From a virus, in IMG/VR virus record IMGVR_UViG_3300013126_000212, positions 1 through 25,776 of that record: a stretch of DNA of 25,776 bases. One strand, 5' to 3'. The translations under genes and the position numbers were made by a program. The first letter of the stretch is position 1. Every line of letters begins with the position of its first letter. Positions 7,565-15,611 of the stretch are shown piece after piece. Under the pieces are notes generated by a model, which was not told the DNA's origin, did no database searches, and worked only from the letters and a program-made list of their open reading frames with translations.

Positions 7565-10516
7565 TCAGTCCCCTGCCGTGAGTGCTGGCACCATGCCTTG
7601 CTGTACCAGTGGCGAGAGCAGGCCACGCTGCAGCATGGTTTGCTGCATCAGGGCTTCTTGCAGCTTGAGGGCTTTCAGGGCTTTGACCGGGTCAAGCAGT
7701 GCGTCTGGCACGTCTTTGTATTTCCAGCGCTTGAGAGCTTCTTTTCCACCTTCCAGTGGGGCGCCCAGCACCCCGCCTGCGGGCAGATGTGCCAACGCTC
7801 TGAGGGCGTAGTCAGTCACTTTGTTGTCAAGCAGCCCCAGGCTGGTGAGTTTCTCTGCGGTGTTGCTCTGGCCTTTGACGCGCTCCAGGGCATCGGCTGC
7901 GGCTGCGCGTTGCAGGTCTTTGGTGACGTTGGATAGCGTGGCCTGTTCGCCCGTGTCGAGCAAGCCCTTGATAGCCTCTGATCGGCCACGTGTCCACTTG
8001 CCGACTTTGTCCGGGCTCAGCAAGCCGTTGGGCGCTGCGCTTTCCACAAGGTTGGTGATAGCGTAATTTTTCAGGGCTGATTCACCCGGGCGGCCCATCA
8101 GTCCCCACTGGGCAATGTCTTGGGCCTGCGTTGCGCCGCTGTTGAAGGCTGCGCGTGGAATTTCGCCGCCAGTGAGCTTGGGCATGCCGTCGGCCCCATC
8201 GACCCACATGCGTTTGGCAAAACCGGTTTCAAAGCGGTTTCCCTGGTCAATACGTGCCTGACGGGCCTCGCGCATGAACTGCGCCATGTCGGGCTTGAAA
8301 TATTCGCCGGGAACACCTACACTGTCACCGGAACCTGTCGCTCCCATTCGGTCACGAATAAAGGACTGACCGCGTGCGTAGTTACTCTCAGGGAGCACCT
8401 CTGGTTTAACACCGACAGGTAAACCGTTATCCCAGCCGTTGAGCAACCAATGCCCATTTGGGCCTTCGCTCAGTATGGCTTCGGCATCCCCAAGGCCTAT
8501 ATTGATCCGCCGATTGCCGGGAACTTCGCCAGAAGTGCGAAGCACTTTTCCGTGTGCCAATACATCTGGTAGCGACATGGCCTCCGCAACACCATCAACG
8601 CCATCAGCATCTCTGTTTCCAACAACATGGGAAAGACCTGACCCTTTGACAAATTTCCCCTTTTTAATGTCCCAAGTTCCCACATTCCCATACGGAAAAT
8701 CAATCTCTCCCAGCCCCTTGCGGTACATGGCTTGTGGCAAGTCCACGCCGCTTTCAAGCACCTGACCCACAGCCGACCGTCCCGCAGCCGCTTCCAGCGC
8801 ACCGTCCAGGTGGTCTTTGATCTGGCCTGCCGCAGCCTTGAGCCGCTGGTCGCCCGACAGCCCGGCCTTGTAAGCCATTTCGCCCGCACGAGATCGCAGG
8901 TTTTGCAGTGTTTCGAGGTTGACCACACCGGGTGATTGCAGAGGCTTGAGGAATTCATCGGGCATGTCATCAAACGCACCCGCGCGCGCGGCCATGCTGT
9001 CGCCGCCACCATAGGCGCTGTAAACCGGATTGCCGCGAGCCGACTCGCCCAGCTTTTCCATCAAGAGGCGCTGGTCAGGCGCATCAATGTATCCAAACTC
9101 ATGCGCACGCTCTGCCAAATAGTCCCAATTTTCACCGGCACCATTGCGCCGGGCCAGTGGACCATGCACCACGCTGGCTTTGCCCAAATCACTCTCGCGT
9201 AGCCACTTGAGTTCGCCGCCGCCTTGGTCGATGTTGACTCCGCCCCACTTTCGGATGGCCACGTCCAACGGGTCACGATCCACATCAATGCCTTTGGCTG
9301 CAGACGGACGCGAAGCCTTGCCCATGACCAGTTCTTTGAAGTTGGCGGCAATAGCCGGGTCTTCAGTGACAGTGCCCAGGGTCTTGATGTCGTTCACCAG
9401 TCTGCCGAGTTCGCCCGGCATGCCGCCCGAGCCGGGGCCAAAATACTTTCGGGCTGCGGCCTCAACGTGAGGTATGGGCAGACTGATACGCGCTTCATTG
9501 AACGGGTCGATGGCCGCATAGGCGCGCGATGTGGCGTCTTTGGCCTGGCCATAAGCCGCGCTGCCTTCACGAAACATCTGCCCGCCTGCATTGTTGGCCG
9601 CCTCCGCTGCTGTGCCAGTCACTTCACTGATGCCGTTGAGCGCCGCCAGCCGTGCCGCGTTCTGCTGCGCATCCACGCCCGTAAAGTTGTTCGGGTACAT
9701 GGCACCCATGGCCGCCTTGAGCCGCGCCAGACCGGCGTTTTGCGTGGCTTGCACGGTGGTGGGGGCACTGCCGGGCACTAGCTCGCGGTTGCCCGCCTTG
9801 ATCAGGCGTGTGAGCTCTGCCGGGTCAACGCCTGCAAAGTTGGTCAGAGTTTGGCCTGCTGTGCCCAGGCTGCCCGCCTTGATGTTGCGCAGGCCTTGCA
9901 CGCCAGCAGCCAGCACAGGGCCTGCCACTTGTCCGCCTGCGCCCATGGCCGATCCCAACTCAAGCTGGCGCGCTAATGTTTCGTCTGTACCGCGTGGATT
10001 GAAGACTGCGTTTTGCACTGCGCCCATGCCCGCAGCCCCGCCCACCGCCGCCAGCCGACTGGCTGTGGTGCCCGCTTTCCAGAGGTCGTTGATCTTTTTG
10101 GCCGCGCCGAGCTGCCCAGTGCCGGGCATCAGGGCCATAGCAAGGTTGCCGCCAATGTTGCCCGCGATACCCGCTCCGGTGGCCATCAAGGGCGCATCCA
10201 GGCGCTGCGCCTCAGCAATGTCGGCATCGGTGGGCGCGCCAATGGCATCGGCCAATTTTGGGCTGAGCCAGCGCACACCCTGACCGGCACTGCGGCCCAA
10301 GTCGGCCACTGCCTTGCCAGCGCCCGCCATGGCCTTGTCCAGCGCGCCCATGCCCTCGGTGGGGTCTGGTGCAACGGGTTTGAGCGTGGACAGCGGCGCG
10401 GGCTTGGCTTTGGGAATGGACAGGAAGTTCTTTTTGATGGCCGCTTCAATGTCAGATACCGCCATGCCATCGGGAAATTCGATGGTCTGACCGTTGACCT
10501 CTACAAGTTGCGTCAT
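7565..10516 (-). CDS. Large ejection/internal virion protein with inserted nuclease-like domain (983 aa)
   Basis: The N-terminus (MTQLVEVNGQTIEFPDGMAV followed by SDIEAAI) is the short beta-plus-helix start typical of phage ejection proteins. Residues about 55-215 are Gly/Ala-rich with membrane-like helices. Residues 225-590 are mostly helical and contain a conserved accessory segment at about 413-505. Residues 593-697 match the phage barnase-EndoU-ColicinE5/D-RelE-like nuclease group (PBECR): EIDFPYGNVG, GSGLSHVVGNRD, LPDVLAHGKV, AILSE and HWLLNGW. The C-terminal third is helical. The gene follows three other probable ejection proteins and precedes the fibre gene. Delivery into the host with the DNA is inferred; nuclease activity is inferred from the domain. 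Confidence 0.85.
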   Translation of the reverse strand: MTQLVEVNGQTIEFPDGMAVSDIEAAIKKNFLSIPKAKPAPLSTLKPVAPDPTEGMGALDKAMAGAGKAVADLGRSAGQGVRWLSPKLADAIGAPTDADIAEAQRLDAPLMATGAGIAGNIGGNLAMALMPGTGQLGAAKKINDLWKAGTTASRLAAVGGAAGMGAVQNAVFNPRGTDETLARQLELGSAMGAGGQVAGPVLAAGVQGLRNIKAGSLGTAGQTLTNFAGVDPAELTRLIKAGNRELVPGSAPTTVQATQNAGLARLKAAMGAMYPNNFTGVDAQQNAARLAALNGISEVTGTAAEAANNAGGQMFREGSAAYGQAKDATSRAYAAIDPFNEARISLPIPHVEAAARKYFGPGSGGMPGELGRLVNDIKTLGTVTEDPAIAANFKELVMGKASRPSAAKGIDVDRDPLDVAIRKWGGVNIDQGGGELKWLRESDLGKASVVHGPLARRNGAGENWDYLAERAHEFGYIDAPDQRLLMEKLGESARGNPVYSAYGGGDSMAARAGAFDDMPDEFLKPLQSPGVVNLETLQNLRSRAGEMAYKAGLSGDQRLKAAAGQIKDHLDGALEAAAGRSAVGQVLESGVDLPQAMYRKGLGEIDFPYGNVGTWDIKKGKFVKGSGLSHVVGNRDADGVDGVAEAMSLPDVLAHGKVLRTSGEVPGNRRINIGLGDAEAILSEGPNGHWLLNGWDNGLPVGVKPEVLPESNYARGQSFIRDRMGATGSGDSVGVPGEYFKPDMAQFMREARQARIDQGNRFETGFAKRMWVDGADGMPKLTGGEIPRAAFNSGATQAQDIAQWGLMGRPGESALKNYAITNLVESAAPNGLLSPDKVGKWTRGRSEAIKGLLDTGEQATLSNVTKDLQRAAAADALERVKGQSNTAEKLTSLGLLDNKVTDYALRALAHLPAGGVLGAPLEGGKEALKRWKYKDVPDALLDPVKALKALKLQEALMQQTMLQRGLLSPLVQQGMVPALTAGD
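8426..8740 (-). other. PBECR-type (barnase/EndoU/ColicinE5/RelE-like) nuclease domain within ejection protein
   Basis: These bases encode residues about 593-697 of the 983-aa protein. The order of landmarks fits the phage PBECR nuclease group described in polyvalent and MuF-type proteins: an I-D-F-x-Y-G strand, a G-x-G-L-S-H helix start with a basic N-R after it, an L-P-D-V-L...G-K-V helix and turn, then a strand with A-I-L-S and the final H-W-L-L-N-G-W. Candidate active-site residues are His630, Arg635 and Trp690. Hand-counted GC over 8401-8700 is about 51%, against about 68% in 8761-8880, which supports a separate origin for this segment. Confidence 0.72.
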
Positions 10517-10517
10517 A

Positions 10518-11717
10518 TCAGTTCACCATGTCCAGCGTTCCGGTTTTTGGATTCCAGCGCAATCCGGGCACACCCGGCGCGGGCACCTGTGGCGTAGCAG
10601 TTACTGGTGCTGTCGCAGGGGTGCCTGCGTGACGTTTCTGGATTTCCTCGATCACTTGCAATGCGGCAAGTTTGCGCGACTTCGGAATAGTGGGGTCGCC
10701 AATCTCCCCGGCCATCTGTTTGTACAACAGCACGTCTTTGTCAGACTGTGGGCCGGTCATTTTGGGCATTTTGGAGACCAACGCACCTTCTAGCGCCTTG
10801 AGCTGCGCAGCGGCTGTGTCGCCACCGGTGCTGGCACCAAACACGCGCCCCACTTGGTCTACCCCAGCACCGAGCCAACTGCCGGTAGATTTGGGGATGA
10901 TCTGGCGCGCGGTTTCAATCAGGTTGAGTGCTTCGCGGGCGTCTTTTTGTCCGCTGGTGGCCATAGCCGAGACCGCCTGTCCGGCTGCCATGGCAGACGG
11001 TGGGGTGACCCACTGGCCTTCATGGTATTGTGGTTTCCCGGCCTGCGTCTGGTCAAAGGTAAGACGGTTCTGGCCTAGTTGATGGTTGGCCCAGCCCAGC
11101 GCGTTGGTCAGTTTCTGCCCGCGCAGGGTTGCACTTACGCTGGCCGCGTTGTCGGGGCTTTGGGTATTTGCCACCGTACCCAAGGTCTTCCCGGTGTAAG
11201 GATCAAGTGCCACAGTAGCGCCGCCAGTGTTGGCAAAGTGGGCTTTGTCCAGGCGGACCAGGTCAGCGTAGTCTTTTGTCAGAGCGTACTTGGCTACGCT
11301 GGCCGGTGTGAAGTCTTTGACATCGAGCTTGTTGATGGTGGATTCTTTTTGCAGGCTTTGCTGTAGCGCCATGGCACGCGCGGGGTCAATGCCCGCCATG
11401 GCTTTCGCATAGCCATTAAAGTCAAATCCGGGCGCGGTGCCGCTTTGACCGGGTGTTGCAAATTTAGGGATGAGCGCGCGCAGTTGCTCTTCTTGCGCCG
11501 CTTTGGCTTTGGCTTCTTTGATCTGAAGCGCTTGCAACTCCATCATTTGGCGCTGGTAGGCTTGCAGTTCTTTCTGCTTTTTCCAGGCTTGCGCTTGCCC
11601 TAGGCCTTCAGCCAGGCGTTGCCCAAAGCCCGCACCGTCAGCGCGCGGTCCAGCCGCAGCCAACAGGCCAAGGCCTTGCTGTCCTTCGTAGGTGTCAAAA
11701 ATGTCGAGTAAGCCCAT
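10518..11717 (-). CDS. Probable internal virion/ejection protein (399 aa)
   Basis: The ATG at 11717 follows AAAGGA by 8 bases. The N-terminus (MGLLDIFDTYEGQQGLGLLA) is a hydrophobic, Gly-rich helix. It is followed by a long charged coiled coil at about residues 40-85 rich in Lys, Gln and Glu. The middle contains KDFTPASVAKYALTKDYADL and VALDPYTGKTLG, motifs I associate with podophage virion proteins encoded between the hub and tail fibre genes. The C-terminus ends in a Pro/Ala linker and the short tail LRWNPKTGTLDMVN. No enzymatic motif was seen. A role in the DNA-ejection conduit is inferred from its position among other large internal virion proteins. Confidence 0.75.
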   Translation of the reverse strand: MGLLDIFDTYEGQQGLGLLAAAGPRADGAGFGQRLAEGLGQAQAWKKQKELQAYQRQMMELQALQIKEAKAKAAQEEQLRALIPKFATPGQSGTAPGFDFNGYAKAMAGIDPARAMALQQSLQKESTINKLDVKDFTPASVAKYALTKDYADLVRLDKAHFANTGGATVALDPYTGKTLGTVANTQSPDNAASVSATLRGQKLTNALGWANHQLGQNRLTFDQTQAGKPQYHEGQWVTPPSAMAAGQAVSAMATSGQKDAREALNLIETARQIIPKSTGSWLGAGVDQVGRVFGASTGGDTAAAQLKALEGALVSKMPKMTGPQSDKDVLLYKQMAGEIGDPTIPKSRKLAALQVIEEIQKRHAGTPATAPVTATPQVPAPGVPGLRWNPKTGTLDMVN

Positions 11718-11728
11718 GATTTTTTCCT

Positions 11729-12904
11729 TTAGCCGGGGTCACGTCCGCCAGCGCTGGTGCCGCTTGCACTCCTGCCGCCGCCGTAACCGTTGCCGCTGTA
11801 GCCACCGCCACCACTGGATCCGCCACCGCCACCACTGGATCCGCCACCGTAACCAGAATAGTCGTAAGACGGGTCAGTATCCGTCCAGCCTTGCAAGGCA
11901 TTGAGTGAAGCAATGGGATCAGCCAAGCTGTTGACGGCATCCAGCGCTTGCTGCGTGGACATGCCTTTGCTGACCAACCCAGCCACGACCGCAGCGATGG
12001 GGCCGCCAAGTAATAGCGCGTCTTGCGCTGCTTGCCATGCATTGTCGTTGATGGTGTCGGTGTAGTCGCCAACACCAATGCCGCCAGATGCCACACTGCC
12101 GTCTGGTCTGCCGCCGTCTCCACCGCCTCCACCGCCTCCACCGCCTCCACCATTACTAAGGAGGCCACCGGTTTGAGTTGTCTTTTTAATTAGCGCATCT
12201 TCTGCGGCTTTTCTTTCTGCGGCTTTTTGTGCCACGAAGCCGTTGGTAAACGGGTTTTGCGCCATCCAGTCCACTTGCCCGTAATTGCTTGACACGGGCT
12301 TTTCAAATGTATCTGCAACGCTGGCAAGCAGCCCGCCGCCACCCCCTCCACCTCCTGCGCTTGCCATTGGAACTTGGCTTTGCACGGGTGCTGCAACGCT
12401 AAACGGTTTACTTTTTCGCGCCTCAAGTTCTGGCTGTGCCGCCTGCAAAAAAGCTGCCGCCTCGTTTGCGTCTACGCTGTCGCCAAACTTTTCGCGCCAA
12501 TATTGTGCACCTGCCGCTTCAGGTGAACGATTCAAATATTGTCTGTAAAGACCTTCAACACTTTGCTGATTGTCGAAATACCCAGCCGCCCCTGGGCGGC
12601 TGTACTGCGGGCGCTGGTAGCCACCGGTCATGGCGTTGTTGGCAAACTGCATCAGTCCCGGCGCAACATTGCTGCGAAAGTTGTCCAGGTCGCTAAAGGT
12701 GTTCTGATACGCCGTGCGTTGCTGCGCATTGAACGGGTTTTGCTGATACCACTGCTGGAGATCATCATTGGTTTTGAGGTTGTCCAGCAAGTAGGGCTGT
12801 GCCGGTGCCCAGGGTTCTTTATTGGCCGTGGTGGTGCCGCCTCTGCTGCCGCTTGCGCCCAGCAGACCACCTAATAGTATTGCGCCTCCAGATAACCAAT
12901 CCAT
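11729..12904 (-). CDS. Glycine-rich virion protein with DUF4214-like segment (391 aa)
   Basis: Starts MDWLSGGAILLGGLLGASGS, a short hydrophobic N-terminal helix, with AGGAG upstream. Residues about 115-160 (VEGLYRQYLNRSPEAAGAQY, then WREKFG and an acidic/Ala helix) match the DUF4214-type pattern 'LYRxxLxRxPxxxGxxYW'. Two long glycine runs (near residues 184-191 and 252-263) and a Gly/Ser/Tyr-rich C-terminal tail (about 345-391) flank a helical piece at 280-330. Flexible glycine linkers would suit a protein that unfolds to pass through the portal. The gene sits between the repeat protein and the 399-aa protein, and a virion or ejection role is inferred from that. Confidence 0.78.
   Translation of the reverse strand: MDWLSGGAILLGGLLGASGSRGGTTTANKEPWAPAQPYLLDNLKTNDDLQQWYQQNPFNAQQRTAYQNTFSDLDNFRSNVAPGLMQFANNAMTGGYQRPQYSRPGAAGYFDNQQSVEGLYRQYLNRSPEAAGAQYWREKFGDSVDANEAAAFLQAAQPELEARKSKPFSVAAPVQSQVPMASAGGGGGGGGLLASVADTFEKPVSSNYGQVDWMAQNPFTNGFVAQKAAERKAAEDALIKKTTQTGGLLSNGGGGGGGGGGGDGGRPDGSVASGGIGVGDYTDTINDNAWQAAQDALLLGGPIAAVVAGLVSKGMSTQQALDAVNSLADPIASLNALQGWTDTDPSYDYSGYGGGSSGGGGGSSGGGGYSGNGYGGGRSASGTSAGGRDPG
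11802..11848 (-). repeat. 21-bp tandem repeat coding for a Gly/Ser tail
   Basis: Two adjacent 21-bp copies (start of unit CCACCGCCACCACTGGAT on the plus strand) and a partial third encode a repeating Gly-Gly-Ser-Ser-Gly type tail in the 391-aa protein. Near-identity of the copies suggests recent slippage. Frame is kept because the period is a multiple of three. Confidence 0.8.
12117..12151 (-). repeat. Short GCC/CCT-rich repeat coding for a polyglycine linker
   Basis: A 6-bp-like repeat (CCTCCACCG units on the plus strand) codes for a run of about twelve glycines in the 391-aa protein. A second, shorter glycine run is coded at about 12334-12357. Such tracts are prone to length changes in multiples of three bases. 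Confidence 0.75.
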
Positions 12905-12918
12905 TTTGTTTGCTCCTG

Positions 12919-15315
12919 TTACGACACGCTAGGTGTCGGGGTGGTGAATTGACGGTACAACTGGCTTCCAATTTGTGCACCGCCCAAAAAGCCCAGCGCC
13001 GGGTTGCCGGGGTTGTTTTGCGAGGATGTACCGTAGCCGTTGGCAATGCTGTTGACGTTGTCGCTGAACTGCTTGTAGTAGTTCAGCGGCGTGTTGTACA
13101 TGTTGGTGGCCGCCGTCAGGCCCAGGTTGTTGCCGTTCATGAGCGTGTTGTACACATTCAGCCCAAAGTTGGCACCGGTCATCTGGTTATTGAAATTGTT
13201 TTGAGCGATATTGGCGTCAAGATTGGCAAAGCCAAGGTCATTGGAGCGTAGACCTAGGTCGTAGCTGTTGTCGCTGTTCTTGTAGCCAAGCGCCAGATTT
13301 CCGAGACCTAGTTCGTAGTTTTGATCGGCCGTTTTATTGCCCAGATCAATGTTTTTCATGCCTAGCGCATACTGATTGGCGGTTTGCTTTTGTGCGTTGG
13401 CGAGGTTACCGAAGCCAAGATTGACATTTTGTTTCCCAAGGTCATATTGATTGGCCACCTGCTGCGCGTTGGTGTTGGCGTTTTGCTTTGCAACACCAAG
13501 ATTTCCTAACCCGAGGTCGTAGGATTGGTTCGCCTGTGTGTAACCCAGCCCGATGTTTCCTAAGCCCAGCGCATACTGATTGGCCGCCTGTTGTGCGTTG
13601 GTTTCTGCGTTCTGTTGGCTGATGCCAGCGTTGGTCATGCCAAGGTTGTAATTCAGATTCTGACCCTTGATGGTGGCGTCCACACCGGCCATGCCAACTC
13701 CGTAGTTCAGGTTTTGCCCTTGCTGCTGGGTGGCATTGTTCATGGCCGCAATGTCGTACTGGTTCGACAGGCCAGCGTAGCCAAGCCCGGTCTGGGCGTT
13801 GGTGTTGAAGTAGCCCAGTGCGTTCTGATTGGCGGCAATCTGCTGATTGATGTCTTGCCCGCGCGCGGTCACGGCATTGTTCATCCCAGCGATGTTGGCC
13901 TGATTGGTCAGCCCAGCATAGCCCAGCCCAGCATTCACGTCGGTGCTGTAGCGGTTGGTCAAGTCCTGCATCTGTGCAATGTTGGCCTGATTGTTTAGAC
14001 CGGCATAGCCAAGCTGGTTTTGCATCCCGGCAATATCGCGCTGGGTTTGATTGTTCAGACCTGCGATGTTGTACTGGTTCGACAGGCCAGCGTAACCAAG
14101 TTGGTTTTGCTGCTGACCAAGACCGTAATTCAGGTCTTGACCGCGCATCGTCGTATTGGCTCCGACATCGGTCGAATAACGAGATATGTCAGCATTCAGT
14201 TGCGCAATGTCGCGCTGATTTCCAATTCCAGCGTACCCCAATCCGGTGCTCAAATCCTGGCCGCGCTGGGTGGTTTGATTGTTCAGCCCTGCAACTTGCA
14301 ATTGAGTTTGATTGCCAGCGTTGGCAATGTCGCGCTGATTAGACAAACCTGCATAACCAAGGCCGGTGTTCAAATCCTGCCCACGCAGTGCCGTTTGATT
14401 CTGCATTCCAGCGATGTTTGCCGTATTCTGAAGACCGGCATAGCCAAGATTGTTCTGCATCGTGCCGAGATTCATTTGGGTCTGGTTGTTGAGCCCGGCA
14501 ATGTTGTATTGGTTGGAAAGGCCAGCGTAACCTAGCCCGGCGTTCACGTCGGTGCCGTAGCGCTGGGTGGCGGCGTTGATACCAGCCACGTCCAGCGCGG
14601 TCTGGTTGCCCATGCCTGCAATATTGGCCTGATTTTGCAAGCCAGCGTAGCCTAAGCCAAGCTGCCCGCCTGCAATGTTTGCTTGATTTTGTAGCCCAGC
14701 GTAACCTAGCTGATTTTGCTGGTTGGCGATATTGGCTTGATTCCGCAAGCCAGCATAGCCAAGATTGGTGTTCTGGTTGGCGATAGCCTGCTGTGTGTTT
14801 AACCCGGCATAGCCCAACTGATTTTGCTGGTTGGCGATATTGGCCTGATTCTGCAAGCTAGCATAGCCGAGCTGGTTTTGCTGCTGGCCCAGGTTGTAGG
14901 TAATATCTTGGCCGCGCTGAGCCGTTTGCGCGCCTACGTTGGTGCCGTAGATGTTGGCCTGCGTGTTGGCCATAGAGGCGCCATAGTTCAGGTCTTGGCC
15001 GCGCTGGGCGGTGTAGTTGGCCTGATCGGTGTTGTAGGCTTGGCCGTACATGTTGGCCGCTGTGTTGCCCAAGTTCTGCGCAAGGTTGTAGTTATCTTGC
15101 AACTGCATGGCCTGCTGCCCGCTGTTGCCAAACGAGCCAGAAGACGCTTGCTGTGTCGCCCTTTGCGGTGCCACCGCCGTCTGGTAGTTGCGCACGATGT
15201 CGCCCTGCGCAGCATTGACGTTGGCCTGCACATATGGGTTTTGCCCGGTCGCATAGCCGTTTCTGGCGCCACCGCCAAAGCCCAGGTTTGCGGTCTGATA
15301 TGGGTTAGTTGCCAT
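12919..15315 (-). CDS. 798-aa Asn/Gln-rich LGYAGL-repeat virion protein
   Basis: The start chosen is MATNPYQTANLGFGGG at 15315, which has AGGAAA upstream; a longer in-frame start at 15516 would add 67 residues that overlap the previous gene in another frame and look unreal. Residues 149-526 contain twelve LGYAG(L/I) copies separated by NQxNIAxxxNQ-type spacers of variable length and by recurring RGQDL segments. Residues 557-700 carry a second repeat type (YxLGLGNLxLG). The last 90 residues (from NFGLNVYNTL through NTPLNYYKQF to SSQNNPGNPALGFLGG) look like a conserved C-terminal domain of podophage internal virion proteins. No catalytic motif is visible. An ejection or conduit role is inferred. 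Confidence 0.8.
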   Translation of the reverse strand: MATNPYQTANLGFGGGARNGYATGQNPYVQANVNAAQGDIVRNYQTAVAPQRATQQASSGSFGNSGQQAMQLQDNYNLAQNLGNTAANMYGQAYNTDQANYTAQRGQDLNYGASMANTQANIYGTNVGAQTAQRGQDITYNLGQQQNQLGYASLQNQANIANQQNQLGYAGLNTQQAIANQNTNLGYAGLRNQANIANQQNQLGYAGLQNQANIAGGQLGLGYAGLQNQANIAGMGNQTALDVAGINAATQRYGTDVNAGLGYAGLSNQYNIAGLNNQTQMNLGTMQNNLGYAGLQNTANIAGMQNQTALRGQDLNTGLGYAGLSNQRDIANAGNQTQLQVAGLNNQTTQRGQDLSTGLGYAGIGNQRDIAQLNADISRYSTDVGANTTMRGQDLNYGLGQQQNQLGYAGLSNQYNIAGLNNQTQRDIAGMQNQLGYAGLNNQANIAQMQDLTNRYSTDVNAGLGYAGLTNQANIAGMNNAVTARGQDINQQIAANQNALGYFNTNAQTGLGYAGLSNQYDIAAMNNATQQQGQNLNYGVGMAGVDATIKGQNLNYNLGMTNAGISQQNAETNAQQAANQYALGLGNIGLGYTQANQSYDLGLGNLGVAKQNANTNAQQVANQYDLGKQNVNLGFGNLANAQKQTANQYALGMKNIDLGNKTADQNYELGLGNLALGYKNSDNSYDLGLRSNDLGFANLDANIAQNNFNNQMTGANFGLNVYNTLMNGNNLGLTAATNMYNTPLNYYKQFSDNVNSIANGYGTSSQNNPGNPALGFLGGAQIGSQLYRQFTTPTPSVS
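13738..14871 (-). repeat. LGYAGL coding repeat array
   Basis: About 1.1 kb coding for residues 149-526 of the repeat protein. Early units have an 18-residue (54-bp) period; later units are 27-40 residues long because NNQTQ, RGQDL and RYSTDV spacers are inserted. Copies differ at synonymous positions, so the protein pattern is under selection rather than a fresh DNA duplication. The array produces long antisense open frames that are not genes. Confidence 0.85.
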
Positions 15316-15317
15316 GG

Positions 15318-15608
15318 TCAGTTTCCTGTCAGATACCGGCACTGCACCCAAGTGCCAGGGGTGCCAGCAACAGTGCAGCGCCAGCCGTGGATGATGTATT
15401 TGGCGCCGGCCGTGCCAAGTTCGGCCGGTGCGCTGTTCAAAGTAAAGTCGCCCTGGGCGCTTGCCCCGGTGGTGGGTGCTTCGGTGCGAGCGGTGTAAAA
15501 GCCCGCTATCCGACACTCGCTGAGAGTGTTGACCTGTAATGCAATCTCCCGAAACCAGCGCGCCGTTTCGGCATCGACGTTCACGCGCGGGGTGACGTTT
15601 AATTTCAT
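15318..15608 (-). CDS. Small phage virion protein (96 aa)
   Basis: A 96-residue protein (MKLNVTPRVNVDAETARWFR...). It follows the hub gene stop by 3 bp and ends 2 bp before the repeat-protein start. The N-terminal helix (AETARWFREIALQVNTL) is followed by a beta-rich half with TEAPTTGASAQGDF, AGAKYIIHGW and a terminal GTPGTWVQCRYLTGN. This pattern is common in small proteins beside P22-like tail hub genes, and the 'GDFxxN...KYIIxGW.C' part looks like a surface-exposed beta domain. No specific function is known to me; a head-tail or tail-tip component is the best guess. Confidence 0.75.
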   Translation of the reverse strand: MKLNVTPRVNVDAETARWFREIALQVNTLSECRIAGFYTARTEAPTTGASAQGDFTLNSAPAELGTAGAKYIIHGWRCTVAGTPGTWVQCRYLTGN

Positions 15609-15611
15609 CGC

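Noticed and set aside
13591-15498. Several long plus-strand frames opposite the repeat protein
   Set aside because: The repeated Asn/Gln/Leu/Gly codons give stop-free antisense frames with their own periodicity (VGLVRQAS-like). They are shadows of the coding repeat array.
15316-15516. 67-residue N-terminal extension of the repeat protein
   Set aside because: It overlaps the whole C-terminal part of the 96-aa gene in another frame, is His/Arg/Trp-rich, and the internal ATG at 15315 has a good ribosome-binding site.
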